Assembly (NCBI GenBank): GCA_947493995.1 | Contig: CANLTJ010000005.1 | Location: 1 to 64,000, forward strand | Length of the DNA: 64,000 nt | DNA from: an uncultured Arachnia sp. | GTDB lineage: Bacteria > Actinomycetota > Actinomycetes > Propionibacteriales > Propionibacteriaceae | Direction: 5' to 3' | Part shown: positions 47,767 through 58,956 of the stretch, one piece after another | How the letters are laid out: each line of letters begins with the position of its first letter | How positions within the stretch are numbered: the stretch's first letter is position 1 | Notes under the pieces: generated by a model | Told to the model about the DNA's origin: nothing | Seen by the model: the letters and a program-made list of their open reading frames with translations, nothing else | Databases searched by the model: none | Program-made: the position numbers and the translations under genes

Positions 47767-48602
47767 AAGTCCTCCATGATGATCTTGTCATCGCCCACTT
47801 TGAGGAAATCCATGTACGCATCGCAGATCTCCTTGGGGTCGCCGCGCTTGATGAGCCGACCCTTGTGGAGCCAGATCACTTCATCGGAGAGATCCTGGAT
47901 GGTCTGCAGGGCATGCGAGACGAGCAGCATGGTGCCGGCCTGTGCCATGAGAGACTCCATCTTCTTGGCGGCCCGTTCCTTGAAGCTGGCGTCGCCGGCG
48001 GACAGCGCCTCATCAATGATCAGAATGTCCGGCTCCATGTTCACGGCAACCGAGAACGCGAGACGAGAGAACATCCCGGAGGAGTAGGTGCGCATGGGCA
48101 TGTCGATGAAGTCACCCAGATCCGCAAAGTCAGCGATTTCGTCGAACTTTTCGTGGACCTCTGAGCGGGTCAAGCCAGCGGCGAGTGCACCCAGGACGAC
48201 ATTCTCCCGTCCCGTCAGGGCCGTGTTGAAACCGACGCCGAGCGCCAGCAATGTGCTGACCTTGCCGCGCACCTCGATGCTGCCCTCGGTGGGTGGAAGG
48301 ATGCCTGCGACCGCGCGCATCAGCGTGGACTTGCCCGCACCATTGGCACCAATGAAGCCGGTGCACTTGCCCTGGGGAACCTCGAAGCTGACTCCACGAA
48401 GCGCTTTGACCTCGCGGTAGTTCTGCTTCTGTCGTTTTCCCGCTTTGACGAGGGCGTTCTTCAAGGATGGCTTGCGCTCGAGATTGACGCGATAGGTGAT
48501 GTCCAGGTCGTTCACGGCCACGGCCGCCTCGCCAGAAGGGGCGCTCAGGGGTGTGACGGAGGCGTCGGCCAATGGTTCTGGTGCACCGGGGTCGCGTTCC
48601 AT
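47763..48602 (-). CDS. wzt: Polysaccharide ABC exporter, ATP-binding subunit
   Basis: A 279-aa ATPase of the Wzt/TagH type. Walker A FIGANGAGKSTLM; signature YSSGMFSRLAFS replaces LSGGQ, as in this subfamily; Walker B DILIIDEALSAGD; H-loop LLVSHAL. It lacks the long C-terminal carbohydrate-binding domain of some Wzt proteins. The ATG at 48602 is eight bases after the permease stop; the longer frame to 48704 is antisense-like. With the permease it should export the lipid-linked glycan across the membrane. Confidence 0.92.
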   Translation of the reverse strand: MERDPGAPEPLADASVTPLSAPSGEAAVAVNDLDITYRVNLERKPSLKNALVKAGKRQKQNYREVKALRGVSFEVPQGKCTGFIGANGAGKSTLMRAVAGILPPTEGSIEVRGKVSTLLALGVGFNTALTGRENVVLGALAAGLTRSEVHEKFDEIADFADLGDFIDMPMRTYSSGMFSRLAFSVAVNMEPDILIIDEALSAGDASFKERAAKKMESLMAQAGTMLLVSHALQTIQDLSDEVIWLHKGRLIKRGDPKEICDAYMDFLKVGDDKIIMEDF

Positions 48603-48609
48603 GGGAGTT

Positions 48610-49470
48610 TCAGAGGCGGACAGCGAAATCACGCTCCCTCGACATGAAGTACAGGACTCCGATGACCAGCATCCCGAATGCCCATGCGAACATGACACCC
48701 ACATACAGCCACGGTGGAGTCCTTCCGTCGAGTATTGCGTGCCAGGCGCCGAGCGAAGCGAACATCGGATTGATCAGGGACCACTGGCCGATCCGACTGC
48801 CGATGGGCCCCGTCAGAAAACCCTCCGCCGAGTACAGCACCGGAGATGCATACAGCCAGATGCGGATGAAGTAGGGCAGGAACTGGGCGGTATCCCGGAA
48901 GTAGACGTGCCACGTGGCCACCAATGCGCCAATTCCCACGCCCAGTATGGTCACCGCCAGGACAACCACGGGCACCCACAACAACTGGAGCGACCATGGC
49001 CTGCGGAATGCGATATGGATGACGAGGTACACCACCATGGTGGGGAGGAACCGTCGAAACGCCAGGTACACGTTGGAGAAGATCAGCAGCATCTTCGGGA
49101 AGCTCATGTTGAGGATCAGGCTGCCTGCGTTGGTCACCGATGTGGCGCACGCCTGGATGGAGCCGGTGAGATAGAAGAAAAGGAAGAGGCCGGAGGCAAT
49201 CTGGGGGAACCGCGAAGCGTTCGCACCGCCACTCAGAACGACGACCAACAAGAAGTAGACGGCCGCCAGGAGGAGCGGGTTGATGACCAGCCAGGCCTGC
49301 CCCAACACCGTGTTGGTGTTCGCCGCCCGCATGTTGGTGTGGCTCAGCTCCATGGCGAACTCACGGCGACGCCACAGCTCGCCGAAGTACTCACGCATGT
49401 TCGGGAGGCCCGCTTTGTGTGGCTTGTACACGCGGTACTGCTCGGTGGTCCTGGCGGTGGAGTCAGCCAA
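48610..49470 (-). CDS. wzm: Polysaccharide ABC exporter, permease subunit
   Basis: ABC-2 type membrane protein (286 aa) with six predicted transmembrane segments. The amphipathic N-terminal region (YFGELWRRREFAMEL) and VLGQAWLVINPLL are typical of Wzm/TagG. The C-terminal half has LYASPVLYSAEGF and a final helix pair. It precedes wzt in the same direction and follows the GT4 gene by 33 bases. Confidence 0.9.
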   Translation of the reverse strand: MADSTARTTEQYRVYKPHKAGLPNMREYFGELWRRREFAMELSHTNMRAANTNTVLGQAWLVINPLLLAAVYFLLVVVLSGGANASRFPQIASGLFLFFYLTGSIQACATSVTNAGSLILNMSFPKMLLIFSNVYLAFRRFLPTMVVYLVIHIAFRRPWSLQLLWVPVVVLAVTILGVGIGALVATWHVYFRDTAQFLPYFIRIWLYASPVLYSAEGFLTGPIGSRIGQWSLINPMFASLGAWHAILDGRTPPWLYVGVMFAWAFGMLVIGVLYFMSRERDFAVRL

Positions 49471-49503
49471 TGCTCAACCTCCCCCGCAGCCTGTGGCTGC
49501 ATC

Positions 49504-50673
49504 TCATGCCGAACGGTCCGTCCGCCCGGCGTCAATATTCGCATACACGTCGCGAAGGCGTTCAGCGTCCGTTTCCCAGCTGAGCTCCGGACGCGCCCGT
49601 GCGACATTACCCACCAGTGTCGGGTATTTCGCCACCGCATCGCCAATAGCATGCACCAGCGACTCCGCGTTTCCGGGTGCGTAGAGCGTTCCGAGACCGT
49701 GCTTGCGGACCATGCGGGCGAGCTCACCCACTTCCGTCGCCACCACCGGAACACCCAGACTCACCGCATGGAAGAGCTTGTTGGGCATGGCCAACCGGTG
49801 GTTCTCCCACTTGTCGGAATGAGTCACCAACGAGAGCCCGGCAGCCTGGATGAGATCGGAGGCACCGGACAACGGCAGGGCGGGACGAACGTCGAGCCGT
49901 CCGCGGTCAAAGGAACTCAACCACGTGTCGTCGGCCGGTCCCACCGCCGTGATGGGCAGGTTCACCTCCAGGCTGGCCGCAGCAATCGTCTCGAGTTCCC
50001 GGAACGCAGCCACCCGCCCGGCGTACACCAGAGCGACCGGTGTCTCCAGTGGTTCCGGCAGCTCGGGAGCCAACGGGAAGGTGTTGTGCACCACGGTGAT
50101 GTTGTCCCAGCCGTACTGCCGACGCAACGCATCGGCCACGCCATCTCCCACTGTCAGCACATCGGCAGCCCTACCCCCCAGTTCGGCTTCACGGCTTCGC
50201 TCCGCGCGGTCCGCTAGTGGGGTGGGGCGATGTTCACGGGGCAGGCCGGTCCAGAGTTCGTGGGAATCGTAGATCAACGGAGTGCCGTGTTCCCGGGCCA
50301 GCCGTTCCCCCGCGGCCAGCGCCGTGAAGTCGTGGGCGTGGACGACGTCGAACTCCCGTCCCCTGGCATCCGCGTAGGCGCCCGACGCCCAACGTCCGAA
50401 CGCGCTCCGACGGTGCTGCGGCAGCAGGGTCCAGCGCACGAGTCGCACCGGGGGTGAGACCTTCCGGCCACTGAGCGATGGTTTTCCTTCGGCGCGGAAT
50501 ACCGAGGACGTGCCGACACTCGAGATGGTGATCCCGTCAGCGTCGGAGAAACCTGGAGGCACCGAGCGTCCGACGATGTGCACCGTGTGCCCGGCATCCA
50601 CGAGCGTACGAGCTTCCCGCAGCACGCGGGTGTCGGTTGCCACGGAGGTGGCCACGAGCATGAGCACTCTCAC
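49504..50673 (-). CDS. Glycosyltransferase, GT4 family
   Basis: A 389-aa GT-B enzyme. N-terminal VLMLVATSVATDTRVLREARTL, acceptor-domain HAHDFTALAAGERLA and YDSHELWTG; donor domain with VALVYAGRVAAFRELETI and MPNKLFHAVSLGVPVVAT. The GTG at 50673 starts 10 bases after the stop of the double-domain transferase; the frame reaches 50748 inside that gene. Confidence 0.86.
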   Translation of the reverse strand: MRVLMLVATSVATDTRVLREARTLVDAGHTVHIVGRSVPPGFSDADGITISSVGTSSVFRAEGKPSLSGRKVSPPVRLVRWTLLPQHRRSAFGRWASGAYADARGREFDVVHAHDFTALAAGERLAREHGTPLIYDSHELWTGLPREHRPTPLADRAERSREAELGGRAADVLTVGDGVADALRRQYGWDNITVVHNTFPLAPELPEPLETPVALVYAGRVAAFRELETIAAASLEVNLPITAVGPADDTWLSSFDRGRLDVRPALPLSGASDLIQAAGLSLVTHSDKWENHRLAMPNKLFHAVSLGVPVVATEVGELARMVRKHGLGTLYAPGNAESLVHAIGDAVAKYPTLVGNVARARPELSWETDAERLRDVYANIDAGRTDRSA

Positions 50674-50683
50674 GCGCGCCCCG

Positions 50684-53179
50684 TCACAGACCCATGAAGT
50701 CGGCAAGCACCCCGGCACTCGCCCGGCCGTTGTGCCATCGGTGGACATAGTCGCGGCCGGCCTGCGACAAGTCCGCCACGCGAGCCTCGTTCGTCAGCAC
50801 CGCATCGAGCACCTCGCGCAGGTTGTGCCAGGCAGCCTCCACGATGGGGACGTCGCCGTCGATCCGCCGCCTGACCCGGTCGGCAACGTGGCCGATCACC
50901 ACCTTGCCACCGGACATCGCTTCGACCGCTGTGATGCCGTAATCACCCAGCCGCAGCTGGTCGATGACGATGTCGGAGTCCATCATCTTCTCCCGCATCT
51001 GGTCACGCGTCAGGGCCTCACCGCGCACGTAGCGGATCCTCCCCTCGGCCTGCATCTGCAGGCAGATCGCGTCCACGTCGTCAGAGCCCTTCATGGATCC
51101 CTTGGATGGAACATGGAACACCTTGGGCGCCCCGGACCGGGTGAGCGGGGCAACATCGCTGGACCACAGGTCGGTGTCCACGACGATCGGCAGCCAGGTT
51201 GCCTCGGGCAGGTAGTCGATCAGGTCGTTCGTGGTGACGAAGACCGGCCCGCCGAAGGCCAGTACGTGGGGCATGATCGCGTCAACCTGGTTCTGCAGAG
51301 TTGCTGTCAACTCGTCCTCCGGGTCACGGAAAGGCGAGTCGGGCTCCTGCTCGGCGTGGAGACGCGGGTTGCGGATGTCGGAGCCGTGGAAGACCAGGCC
51401 CTGGGCGATACCCACCTTCGAGAACCACTCGGCTTCCTCGTAGAAGAACTTGCCGAAACGGGCCCCCACCATGGCGCGGGCGCTCTCAGTGAGGACGTGG
51501 GTGACACGATTCTCCAGCTTGCGCTGAAGCTGTCGCTGCCAGGCCGGGGAAACCCAGTGCTGGTATGTGACGCTCTGATCCACCGGGAAGCTGATGGCCT
51601 GATCACGCACGAGCCAGGCCGACTCGGCAATGGCCTCGGGATGCTCACGCATCAGCGACGTGGCCCACAGCTTCGGCTGGCCGCCCGTGTTGGCACAGCC
51701 GATGCGCAACCAGGGGCGGCTCTCGAAGATCTCGGAGTCAGCCAAAGAAGCCCGCTGCCCCAACATGTCGCGACGGATAGCGCTCAATTGGTCATCCAAC
51801 GTGCTGGGCTGCAGTCCTTCCTTGGCGCGTGCGGACGTCACGTCGAGACAGACCTTCTGGACTGTGGGTAGGAAGGCCTCAAAACTGTGCGCGGCCACCA
51901 CATCATCGGTGATCCTGCTCCGGTATCCCTCAAGGTTCGCCAGCAGCTTTGTGGTGGCTTCAACGATGGAGTCCGGGTTGGAGTGCTCAAAGACCTCGCC
52001 GATGCCCTGCTCCGTGATGCGGGCACTCAACCACTCCATGTTGGATGTGAGGATGGGCAGTCTGGCCTGGACGGATTCGTAGTACTTGTTGGGGGCAGCC
52101 CAGTTGTGGTTTCCCACCGGCAGGAATGGGAAAATCGCGGCAGTCGCCGAAGCAAGGTACTCCGCCACCTCGTGCGTGGGGGCGAATGGTACAAAGTGCA
52201 GCCGATCCGAGACCGCAAGCTTTTCGGCCTGCTCCTCGAGCTCGAGAACGTAGCTGCTGCCACGTCGCGCACCAATGGCGAGATGTACGTCCGGCAGCTT
52301 GGGCAGCGCGGCGACGACGTCGTGCACGCCGCGGTGGTACGACAGACCACCGGCGTAGACGAGCAGCGGCGTGTCGGCGTCGATCTTCAGGAAGTCCCGC
52401 ACCGTCATGGGGTGATCCACCGGCGGCAATCCGTGCACGGGGGCGTTCGGCACGAGTTGGGGGGTGGTTGTGAGGCTGTACTTGTCCGCAAGGAAGTCTG
52501 CGATGGGTTCGCACACCGTGACAGTGGCGTCGCACAGGCCGATGTACTCCGCCTCCAGCGCGGGGAATCCCTCAGTAATGTTGGGATCTTCACTCGCCAG
52601 GCCGTACACGTACTCCCTCGCGTCGTAGACGGCACTGACAGCGTGGCCATGCGCCCGCCACGCGGTTACCACCTCAGTGGCCAACGGCAGCAGATGGACA
52701 TCAGTGACGATGAGGTCGGGCTGCAACTCGACGACGTACGGCTTCATGGACCGGACCATCTCCGGGACATGCGGCAGCGCCTTCTCCCACAGCTTCAGAT
52801 CGGCTTCCGGCTCCTGCGCGGGCGGCCGCACCTTGTTCTTCAACTCTCGCGCCTTGTCACTGACGCGGTGGGTGACCTCGTCGATCCGCGCCACCTGTTT
52901 GAGCACTTCCTGTGGTGGGCGGCGGTTGGCTGCCAGATGGAACGCCTTGCGCACTCCCCGGTACACCAGCGACAACGGCCGCTTCGCAGGCGCGGCCGCC
53001 CGCGGTGAACACAAAATGTAGGGCATCCCCGCAATGAAACCCCGCGGCGGGATACCCGAGCCGAAGCCCACCATCGTCACCTTGTACCCGGCTGCCAGCA
53101 ACGCCAGCCCGTTGCGATGTGCGCGCGCGTCGATCTCGATGTTGTTGGGAAGGGCGATGACGGCATGCGGCTGCTGCAT
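50684..53179 (-). CDS. Double glycosyltransferase, two GT-B modules
   Basis: A fused protein of 831 aa. Module 1 (about 1-430) has an acceptor domain starting VIALPNNIEIDARAHRNGLA and donor motifs LLVYAGGLSYHRGVHDVV and APNKYYESVQARLPILTS. Module 2 (about 500-831) has GLVFHGSDIR-like acceptor features, HVPSKGSMKGSDDVDAIC, and LRLGDYGITAVEAMSGGKVV near the end. Two linked activities could add two sugars in sequence; one module may be non-catalytic. The ATG at 53179 has AGGAG just upstream. First gene of the minus-strand locus, divergent from argG. Confidence 0.8.
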   Translation of the reverse strand: MQQPHAVIALPNNIEIDARAHRNGLALLAAGYKVTMVGFGSGIPPRGFIAGMPYILCSPRAAAPAKRPLSLVYRGVRKAFHLAANRRPPQEVLKQVARIDEVTHRVSDKARELKNKVRPPAQEPEADLKLWEKALPHVPEMVRSMKPYVVELQPDLIVTDVHLLPLATEVVTAWRAHGHAVSAVYDAREYVYGLASEDPNITEGFPALEAEYIGLCDATVTVCEPIADFLADKYSLTTTPQLVPNAPVHGLPPVDHPMTVRDFLKIDADTPLLVYAGGLSYHRGVHDVVAALPKLPDVHLAIGARRGSSYVLELEEQAEKLAVSDRLHFVPFAPTHEVAEYLASATAAIFPFLPVGNHNWAAPNKYYESVQARLPILTSNMEWLSARITEQGIGEVFEHSNPDSIVEATTKLLANLEGYRSRITDDVVAAHSFEAFLPTVQKVCLDVTSARAKEGLQPSTLDDQLSAIRRDMLGQRASLADSEIFESRPWLRIGCANTGGQPKLWATSLMREHPEAIAESAWLVRDQAISFPVDQSVTYQHWVSPAWQRQLQRKLENRVTHVLTESARAMVGARFGKFFYEEAEWFSKVGIAQGLVFHGSDIRNPRLHAEQEPDSPFRDPEDELTATLQNQVDAIMPHVLAFGGPVFVTTNDLIDYLPEATWLPIVVDTDLWSSDVAPLTRSGAPKVFHVPSKGSMKGSDDVDAICLQMQAEGRIRYVRGEALTRDQMREKMMDSDIVIDQLRLGDYGITAVEAMSGGKVVIGHVADRVRRRIDGDVPIVEAAWHNLREVLDAVLTNEARVADLSQAGRDYVHRWHNGRASAGVLADFMGL

Positions 53180-53254
53180 GTCTCTCCTGTGAAAGTGATG
53201 GGGGCGTTCAAGTCGAAACCAGTTCCACACTCTAGCGGTCGTCGAGGGGTATGA

Positions 53255-54703
<1,449 letters not shown>

Positions 54704-55035
54704 TCCTTGACGTTCCTTGGAGCGAGCTTTCCCGCGATGCGTTGGGTGGCGGCCAGAGGGGGATTCGTCGTTCTGCCGTCGAGTGGTGACGAGCAGCAAT
54801 CCCCCGGCGAGAGGGTTTGTCGCGAGCGGACCTCAAGCTCTCATTGAGGTGTTGCACCAGCCCGAACACGACGCAGAAAATCGCCGCGTCACGCGGCGTG
54901 TGGTCGGTTGGATCCACGAAGTGAGTTGACCGTCGTGACAACTCGGCGACGCGCCTTACAGAATCCTGAAAGGTGCGTTAAGGTGACAGCACTTGCATGC
55001 CCCCGGTTCCCCCAACTCGCTCTCCAGTGGTGATC
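54704..55035 (+). other. Intergenic region between argG and the epimerase-like gene
   Basis: No gene is supported here. Near argG, GGGGGATT (54758-54765) and AATCCCCC (54798-54805) form an inverted repeat with 32 bases between, possibly a weak terminator. A promoter-like pair lies further on (54935-54962). The segment AAAGGTGCG..AAGGTGAC just before the coding region offers only weak ribosome sites. Confidence 0.5.
54935..54962 (+). promoter_or_regulatory. Candidate promoter for the epimerase-like gene
   Basis: GTGACA (54935-54940) and TACAGA (54957-54962) are 16 bases apart, about 75 bases before the chosen start. The match is moderate and nothing else confirms it. Confidence 0.3.
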
Positions 55036-57453
55036 ATGTCTCCTCAACGCACACATCGGCGTATTCTTCCCCTACTCATCGCGATTCTCATTGCTTTCAC
55101 CGGTGCGGTGGTGTCCCTGCCGCAAACCGCGGCCGCCGAAGAGGGTCATCCCTACACAACTCCCGGGGAACGGGAGTACAACGGCAGACAGTGGCGGACC
55201 ACGTGCGAGAAGTACTCCTCGACGGCCACCCGCTGTCGGGCAGAAATCTTCGCCACCCAGGTCCGGGTCGTGGACGGCAGCTACCAGTTCGTGAATGAAT
55301 ATGTCTTCAACAACCTGACGTATCTGCCGTCCAATCGGAAGAATTGGGAGGGCAACCCGCTGGCGGAGGATGGGCAGTTCATCAAGAACGGCCGCATGTG
55401 GCAGACGTCCTGCTTCGATGACTGGACCGGGGAGAACGGTTGCCGTTCGTTCATCTCAGCCAGCGTCGTGGAGCCGACCAGGACCGCTCAGGGCTGGAGT
55501 TTCCAGGTTGTGGACAAGTGGCTGTTCAACAACGTCGTGCAGTTCACCCCCATCGAGACAGCACCACCGCCTCCTCCAGCGCCGAAACCGTACAACCCGT
55601 GCAACGTTGACCCGCCCGCAGGCTGGACGTTCACCCCTGAGGGCCGTCCCCATCTCATCAAGCCCGGCTACGAACCAGCCGACCACTACAACCCCATCTC
55701 GCTGGCCAACTTCACCAAGCTCGCGGTACGCAACACAACCATGGACGATGCGGACCGTCTCTGTTTCGCACTGCTCGGCGCCAATGAGCTCATGAAACAG
55801 GCGGAAACCCGGACCTACAATGGCCGAGAGAGCATCTGGTTCCCCTACCCATTCGGTTTCTCTGCCAACCCCGCCATGAACGACCTTGCAGCGGGCTGGA
55901 ACTCCGGTCTCGGTCAGGTGGGCGCGATGACGGCCCTGCTGGACCTGTCCGAGATGACGGGCGAACTGGACAAGCCAGAGGCAGATCGAACCTGGGAACA
56001 GGTGGCGAAAAAGATCTTCAACTCGTACCTCGTCCCCCTGAGCGAAGGTGGCTTCACCAACCGCAGCAACGGCTTCCTGTGGTTCGAGGAGTATCCCACC
56101 ACCCCGGAACCAACGGTGGTCAACAATGGCCATCACCAAAACGTGCTCGGCCTCCACAGTTACTGGAAGCGCACCGGGGACCCCGAAGCGCTCGCCCTCT
56201 TCGAGGAGGCCGTGACAGATATGGACGCCCAGACGATCAAGGCTGAAGTCCCCCTTGAAGGCGGCATCATGTCGTCCTACGACCTCGTGCGCGGCTACCC
56301 CACTACACCCCTGCGTGCTGTGCCGCTCACTTCCGGGGCACGGATTCGCGAGACGTTGCTCAATGGACAGCCGCTGACCAGTTATCCCGACAACACGCCG
56401 CGGCACAACACGCGACCCCGGTCTGCAATCCTCCCACTCGCGGAACGTAGCGGAGCAGCAGAGAACTTCGTCACCAACCCCGCGCTGAGCGACGTGGTGA
56501 ACAAGGTCCCCGCTGGCTGGCGTGCCGTCAACGGCAGCACGGGAATCAACGATTTGCGGGGCCCGGACAGAGCAGGCATGATCGGCGTCCATCCGAGCGG
56601 CCGTGCGTGGGCAGGGCTGGAGCAGGTCATCCCGTCCTCCAGGTGGACCCAATTCGCTACGCCCAACTCCCGTCTTTCCTTCGCCATGGACTCCCGTCTG
56701 GAAATTTCCAACAACCAACCCGGCACCGGCGGGAAGGTCTCTTTCTATTCCCTGTGCCCCGCCCCTGGCAATACGACGAGAACGACCCTGATCCACGAGA
56801 ATGCCAAGAACCGTTCCCGTCAGAATTCTTGGTCCACTTCGGAATTCACGGCACCAGCGGCCAACTGTGACATCAAGATCCAGCTCCTGACTTTCAGCTA
56901 CCGCGTCTCCAATACCACCGCCTGGTACAAAAACGTCACACTACGCGCAGCGGATCCACTCGGTGACAACGTCACCCCCGCCTACGATCTGCTGACGCAC
57001 AGGACGCCCGAAAACACTTTGACCATCAAGGGCTCGGGAAGAGTCGCTCTGGAGGCGTACTACGGCGGCAGGTGGCTGGAGTTCGCACGCCCAACCCTGT
57101 CTGCCTCCGGGGTGGACGTCAAAGTCCCCGAGCGCTACACCGGCCGCAACATCAACTACAACTACCACGACAGCCACATCTCGGAGCTGCAACTCATCTC
57201 CTGCTACTCCGGCAACAGGTCGCTTGACCAGATCGCGCAGCGGTGGAGCGCCATGGCCACGCGCCCCTACAAGGACTTCTCAAACAATAGAAATTGCAAG
57301 GAAATCCCCAAGGTTCTCGACATGGGTGGCGACCCCGTCTTCATCGAACCTGACGTTGTCACCATGTCCGAAGTGCCTGAGGCGATGCCCACCACGATGG
57401 CACTTCCCGATGAGGAAGAGCTGGCGTCCACCGGCGAGAGCGAGGACGAGTGA
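55036..57453 (+). CDS. Secreted D-glucuronyl C5-epimerase-like protein with Cys/Trp domain
   Basis: A secreted protein of 805 aa. Signal peptide about 1-34. Residues about 36-175 are the two-repeat Cys/Trp domain found at the end of the amylopullulanase (NGRQWRTTCE, VFNNLTYLP, ENGCRSFI, WLFNNVV). A Pro-rich hinge follows. Residues about 200-410 resemble the C-terminal domain of D-glucuronyl C5-epimerases: WNSGLGQVGAMTALLDLSE near 288 and WFEEYPTTPEPTVVNNG near 349, then VLGLHSYWKRTGDPEALALF. A beta-rich carbohydrate-binding-like part (about 475-640) and a further beta region finish it; the tail is acidic. The start could be ATG 54997 instead. Predicted to epimerise uronic acids in an exported polymer; unproven. 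Confidence 0.65.
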   Translation: MSPQRTHRRILPLLIAILIAFTGAVVSLPQTAAAEEGHPYTTPGEREYNGRQWRTTCEKYSSTATRCRAEIFATQVRVVDGSYQFVNEYVFNNLTYLPSNRKNWEGNPLAEDGQFIKNGRMWQTSCFDDWTGENGCRSFISASVVEPTRTAQGWSFQVVDKWLFNNVVQFTPIETAPPPPPAPKPYNPCNVDPPAGWTFTPEGRPHLIKPGYEPADHYNPISLANFTKLAVRNTTMDDADRLCFALLGANELMKQAETRTYNGRESIWFPYPFGFSANPAMNDLAAGWNSGLGQVGAMTALLDLSEMTGELDKPEADRTWEQVAKKIFNSYLVPLSEGGFTNRSNGFLWFEEYPTTPEPTVVNNGHHQNVLGLHSYWKRTGDPEALALFEEAVTDMDAQTIKAEVPLEGGIMSSYDLVRGYPTTPLRAVPLTSGARIRETLLNGQPLTSYPDNTPRHNTRPRSAILPLAERSGAAENFVTNPALSDVVNKVPAGWRAVNGSTGINDLRGPDRAGMIGVHPSGRAWAGLEQVIPSSRWTQFATPNSRLSFAMDSRLEISNNQPGTGGKVSFYSLCPAPGNTTRTTLIHENAKNRSRQNSWSTSEFTAPAANCDIKIQLLTFSYRVSNTTAWYKNVTLRAADPLGDNVTPAYDLLTHRTPENTLTIKGSGRVALEAYYGGRWLEFARPTLSASGVDVKVPERYTGRNINYNYHDSHISELQLISCYSGNRSLDQIAQRWSAMATRPYKDFSNNRNCKEIPKVLDMGGDPVFIEPDVVTMSEVPEAMPTTMALPDEEELASTGESEDE

Positions 57454-57633
57454 GCTGACCTCAGCGCAGTCGGTGGCTCCCGTTCGAGCCGGTGTAGCGC
57501 GGCGGCGTTGTCGGGTTGTTCTGTACGGCTCCCGCGCCTACGGGCGCCGATGTGGTGTGCGCTAATGTGAAGTCGGTCGTCCAGCGGGCCAGCGTCCGTT
57601 GCTGTAAAACAACCTCGTTCAGGAGATCCTCGC

Positions 57634-58860
57634 GTGACGAAAACAGATGTGTGTGTTGTTGGCCTCGGCTACATCGGCCTGCCCACCGCGGCAATCTTTG
57701 CTGAGAAGGGTCAGCAGGTCCACGGTGTCGACGTGAGTCCAAAAACGGTGGCTGCCGTCAGCTCCGGCAGGGTCCCGTTCGTGGAACCGGACCTCGGCGG
57801 CTATGTGGAGCGCGCCGTCGCCCGGGGAGCACTGACTGCCTCCAGCGAACCCGTCCCCGCCAGGGCATTCATCATGGCAGTCCCCACACCGTTCAACGAC
57901 GACCACAGCGCCGACCTCAGCTACATCGAGGCAGCCACCCGGGCGGTCGCGCCACATCTCGCGGGTGATGAGCTGTTGATCCTGGAGTCCACTTCCCCCC
58001 CAGGAGCCACCCAGCACATGGCCGACGTGGTGGCTGAGGCACGTCCCGATCTGCGTGATTCGGACCTCAAGTTCGCCCACTGTCCCGAGAGAGTGTTGCC
58101 GGGTAAGGTCATGGTCGAGCTCGTCCGAAACGATCGCATCGTGGGCGGAATCACCCCGGAGGCCGCTGAGGAGGCACGGGACCTCTACCGCGTCTTCTGC
58201 GAAGGGGAGATCCTCCTCACCGATGCCACGACCGCCGAGATGGCCAAGCTGGTGGAGAACAGCTTCCGCGACGTCAACATCGCCTTCGCCAACGAGCTCT
58301 CCGTGATCTCCGATCGGCTCGGCATCGACGTATGGGAACTCATCGAGCTCGCCAACCACCATCCCCGCGTCAACATCCTGCAACCCGGCCCGGGTGTCGG
58401 CGGGCACTGCATCGCCGTGGACCCGTGGTTCATCGTGGCGGCCGCCCCCGAGCAGTCGCGACTCATCCGCACTGCGCGCGACGTCAACGACGGCAAACCC
58501 CACTACCTGATGGAGCGCATCAACACCGCCGCCGAAGGATGTGAGCAGCCCACCGTCGCAATGCTTGGCCTCGCGTTCAAGCCCAACATCGACGACCTGC
58601 GTGAATCGCCAGCCCTGCAGATCGTCCACGACTACGCACAGGCACACCCACACTCACGGATCCTGGCCGTGGAACCCCACATCGATGAGCTACCTGCCAA
58701 GCTCGCCGAATTGCCCAACATCACCCTCACCCCCACCGACGAAGCCCTCGACCACGCCGACGTGATCGTCGTCCTCGTGGATCATGACGCCTTCAAGACC
58801 ATCCCCGTGGACCGGGTGTCGACCAAGAGAATTGTGGACAGCAAAGGCCTCTGGCGCTGA
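57634..58860 (+). CDS. UDP-N-acetylmannosamine dehydrogenase-like (WecC family)
   Basis: Nucleotide-sugar 6-dehydrogenase (408 aa) making a uronic acid. VCVVGLGYIGLPTAAIFA; ESTSPPGATQ; AHCPERVLPGKV; LVENSFRDVNIAFANE; catalytic Cys in GVGGHCIAVDPWFIV, the form typical of WecC; C-terminal AFKPNIDDLRESPAL. The GTG at 57634 has AGGAG eight bases upstream. No WecB epimerase is in the window, so the substrate may be supplied from elsewhere or be a different UDP-HexNAc. It is a second dehydrogenase next to the one at 42378. Confidence 0.88.
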   Translation: MTKTDVCVVGLGYIGLPTAAIFAEKGQQVHGVDVSPKTVAAVSSGRVPFVEPDLGGYVERAVARGALTASSEPVPARAFIMAVPTPFNDDHSADLSYIEAATRAVAPHLAGDELLILESTSPPGATQHMADVVAEARPDLRDSDLKFAHCPERVLPGKVMVELVRNDRIVGGITPEAAEEARDLYRVFCEGEILLTDATTAEMAKLVENSFRDVNIAFANELSVISDRLGIDVWELIELANHHPRVNILQPGPGVGGHCIAVDPWFIVAAAPEQSRLIRTARDVNDGKPHYLMERINTAAEGCEQPTVAMLGLAFKPNIDDLRESPALQIVHDYAQAHPHSRILAVEPHIDELPAKLAELPNITLTPTDEALDHADVIVVLVDHDAFKTIPVDRVSTKRIVDSKGLWR

Positions 58861-58956
58861 CCGGCTCATCGCAGCTTCGAGCACCAGCGCCCGCTGGCTC
58901 CTCGCCGAGTTGCCACGCTGCACCTCGCGAGCACGTGCGAGGGATAGGCTCGATGG

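Noticed and set aside
57360..57453. LASTG near the C-terminus of the epimerase-like protein as a sortase signal
   Set aside because: It is followed only by five acidic or polar residues; there is no hydrophobic helix or basic tail, so a sortase could not use it.
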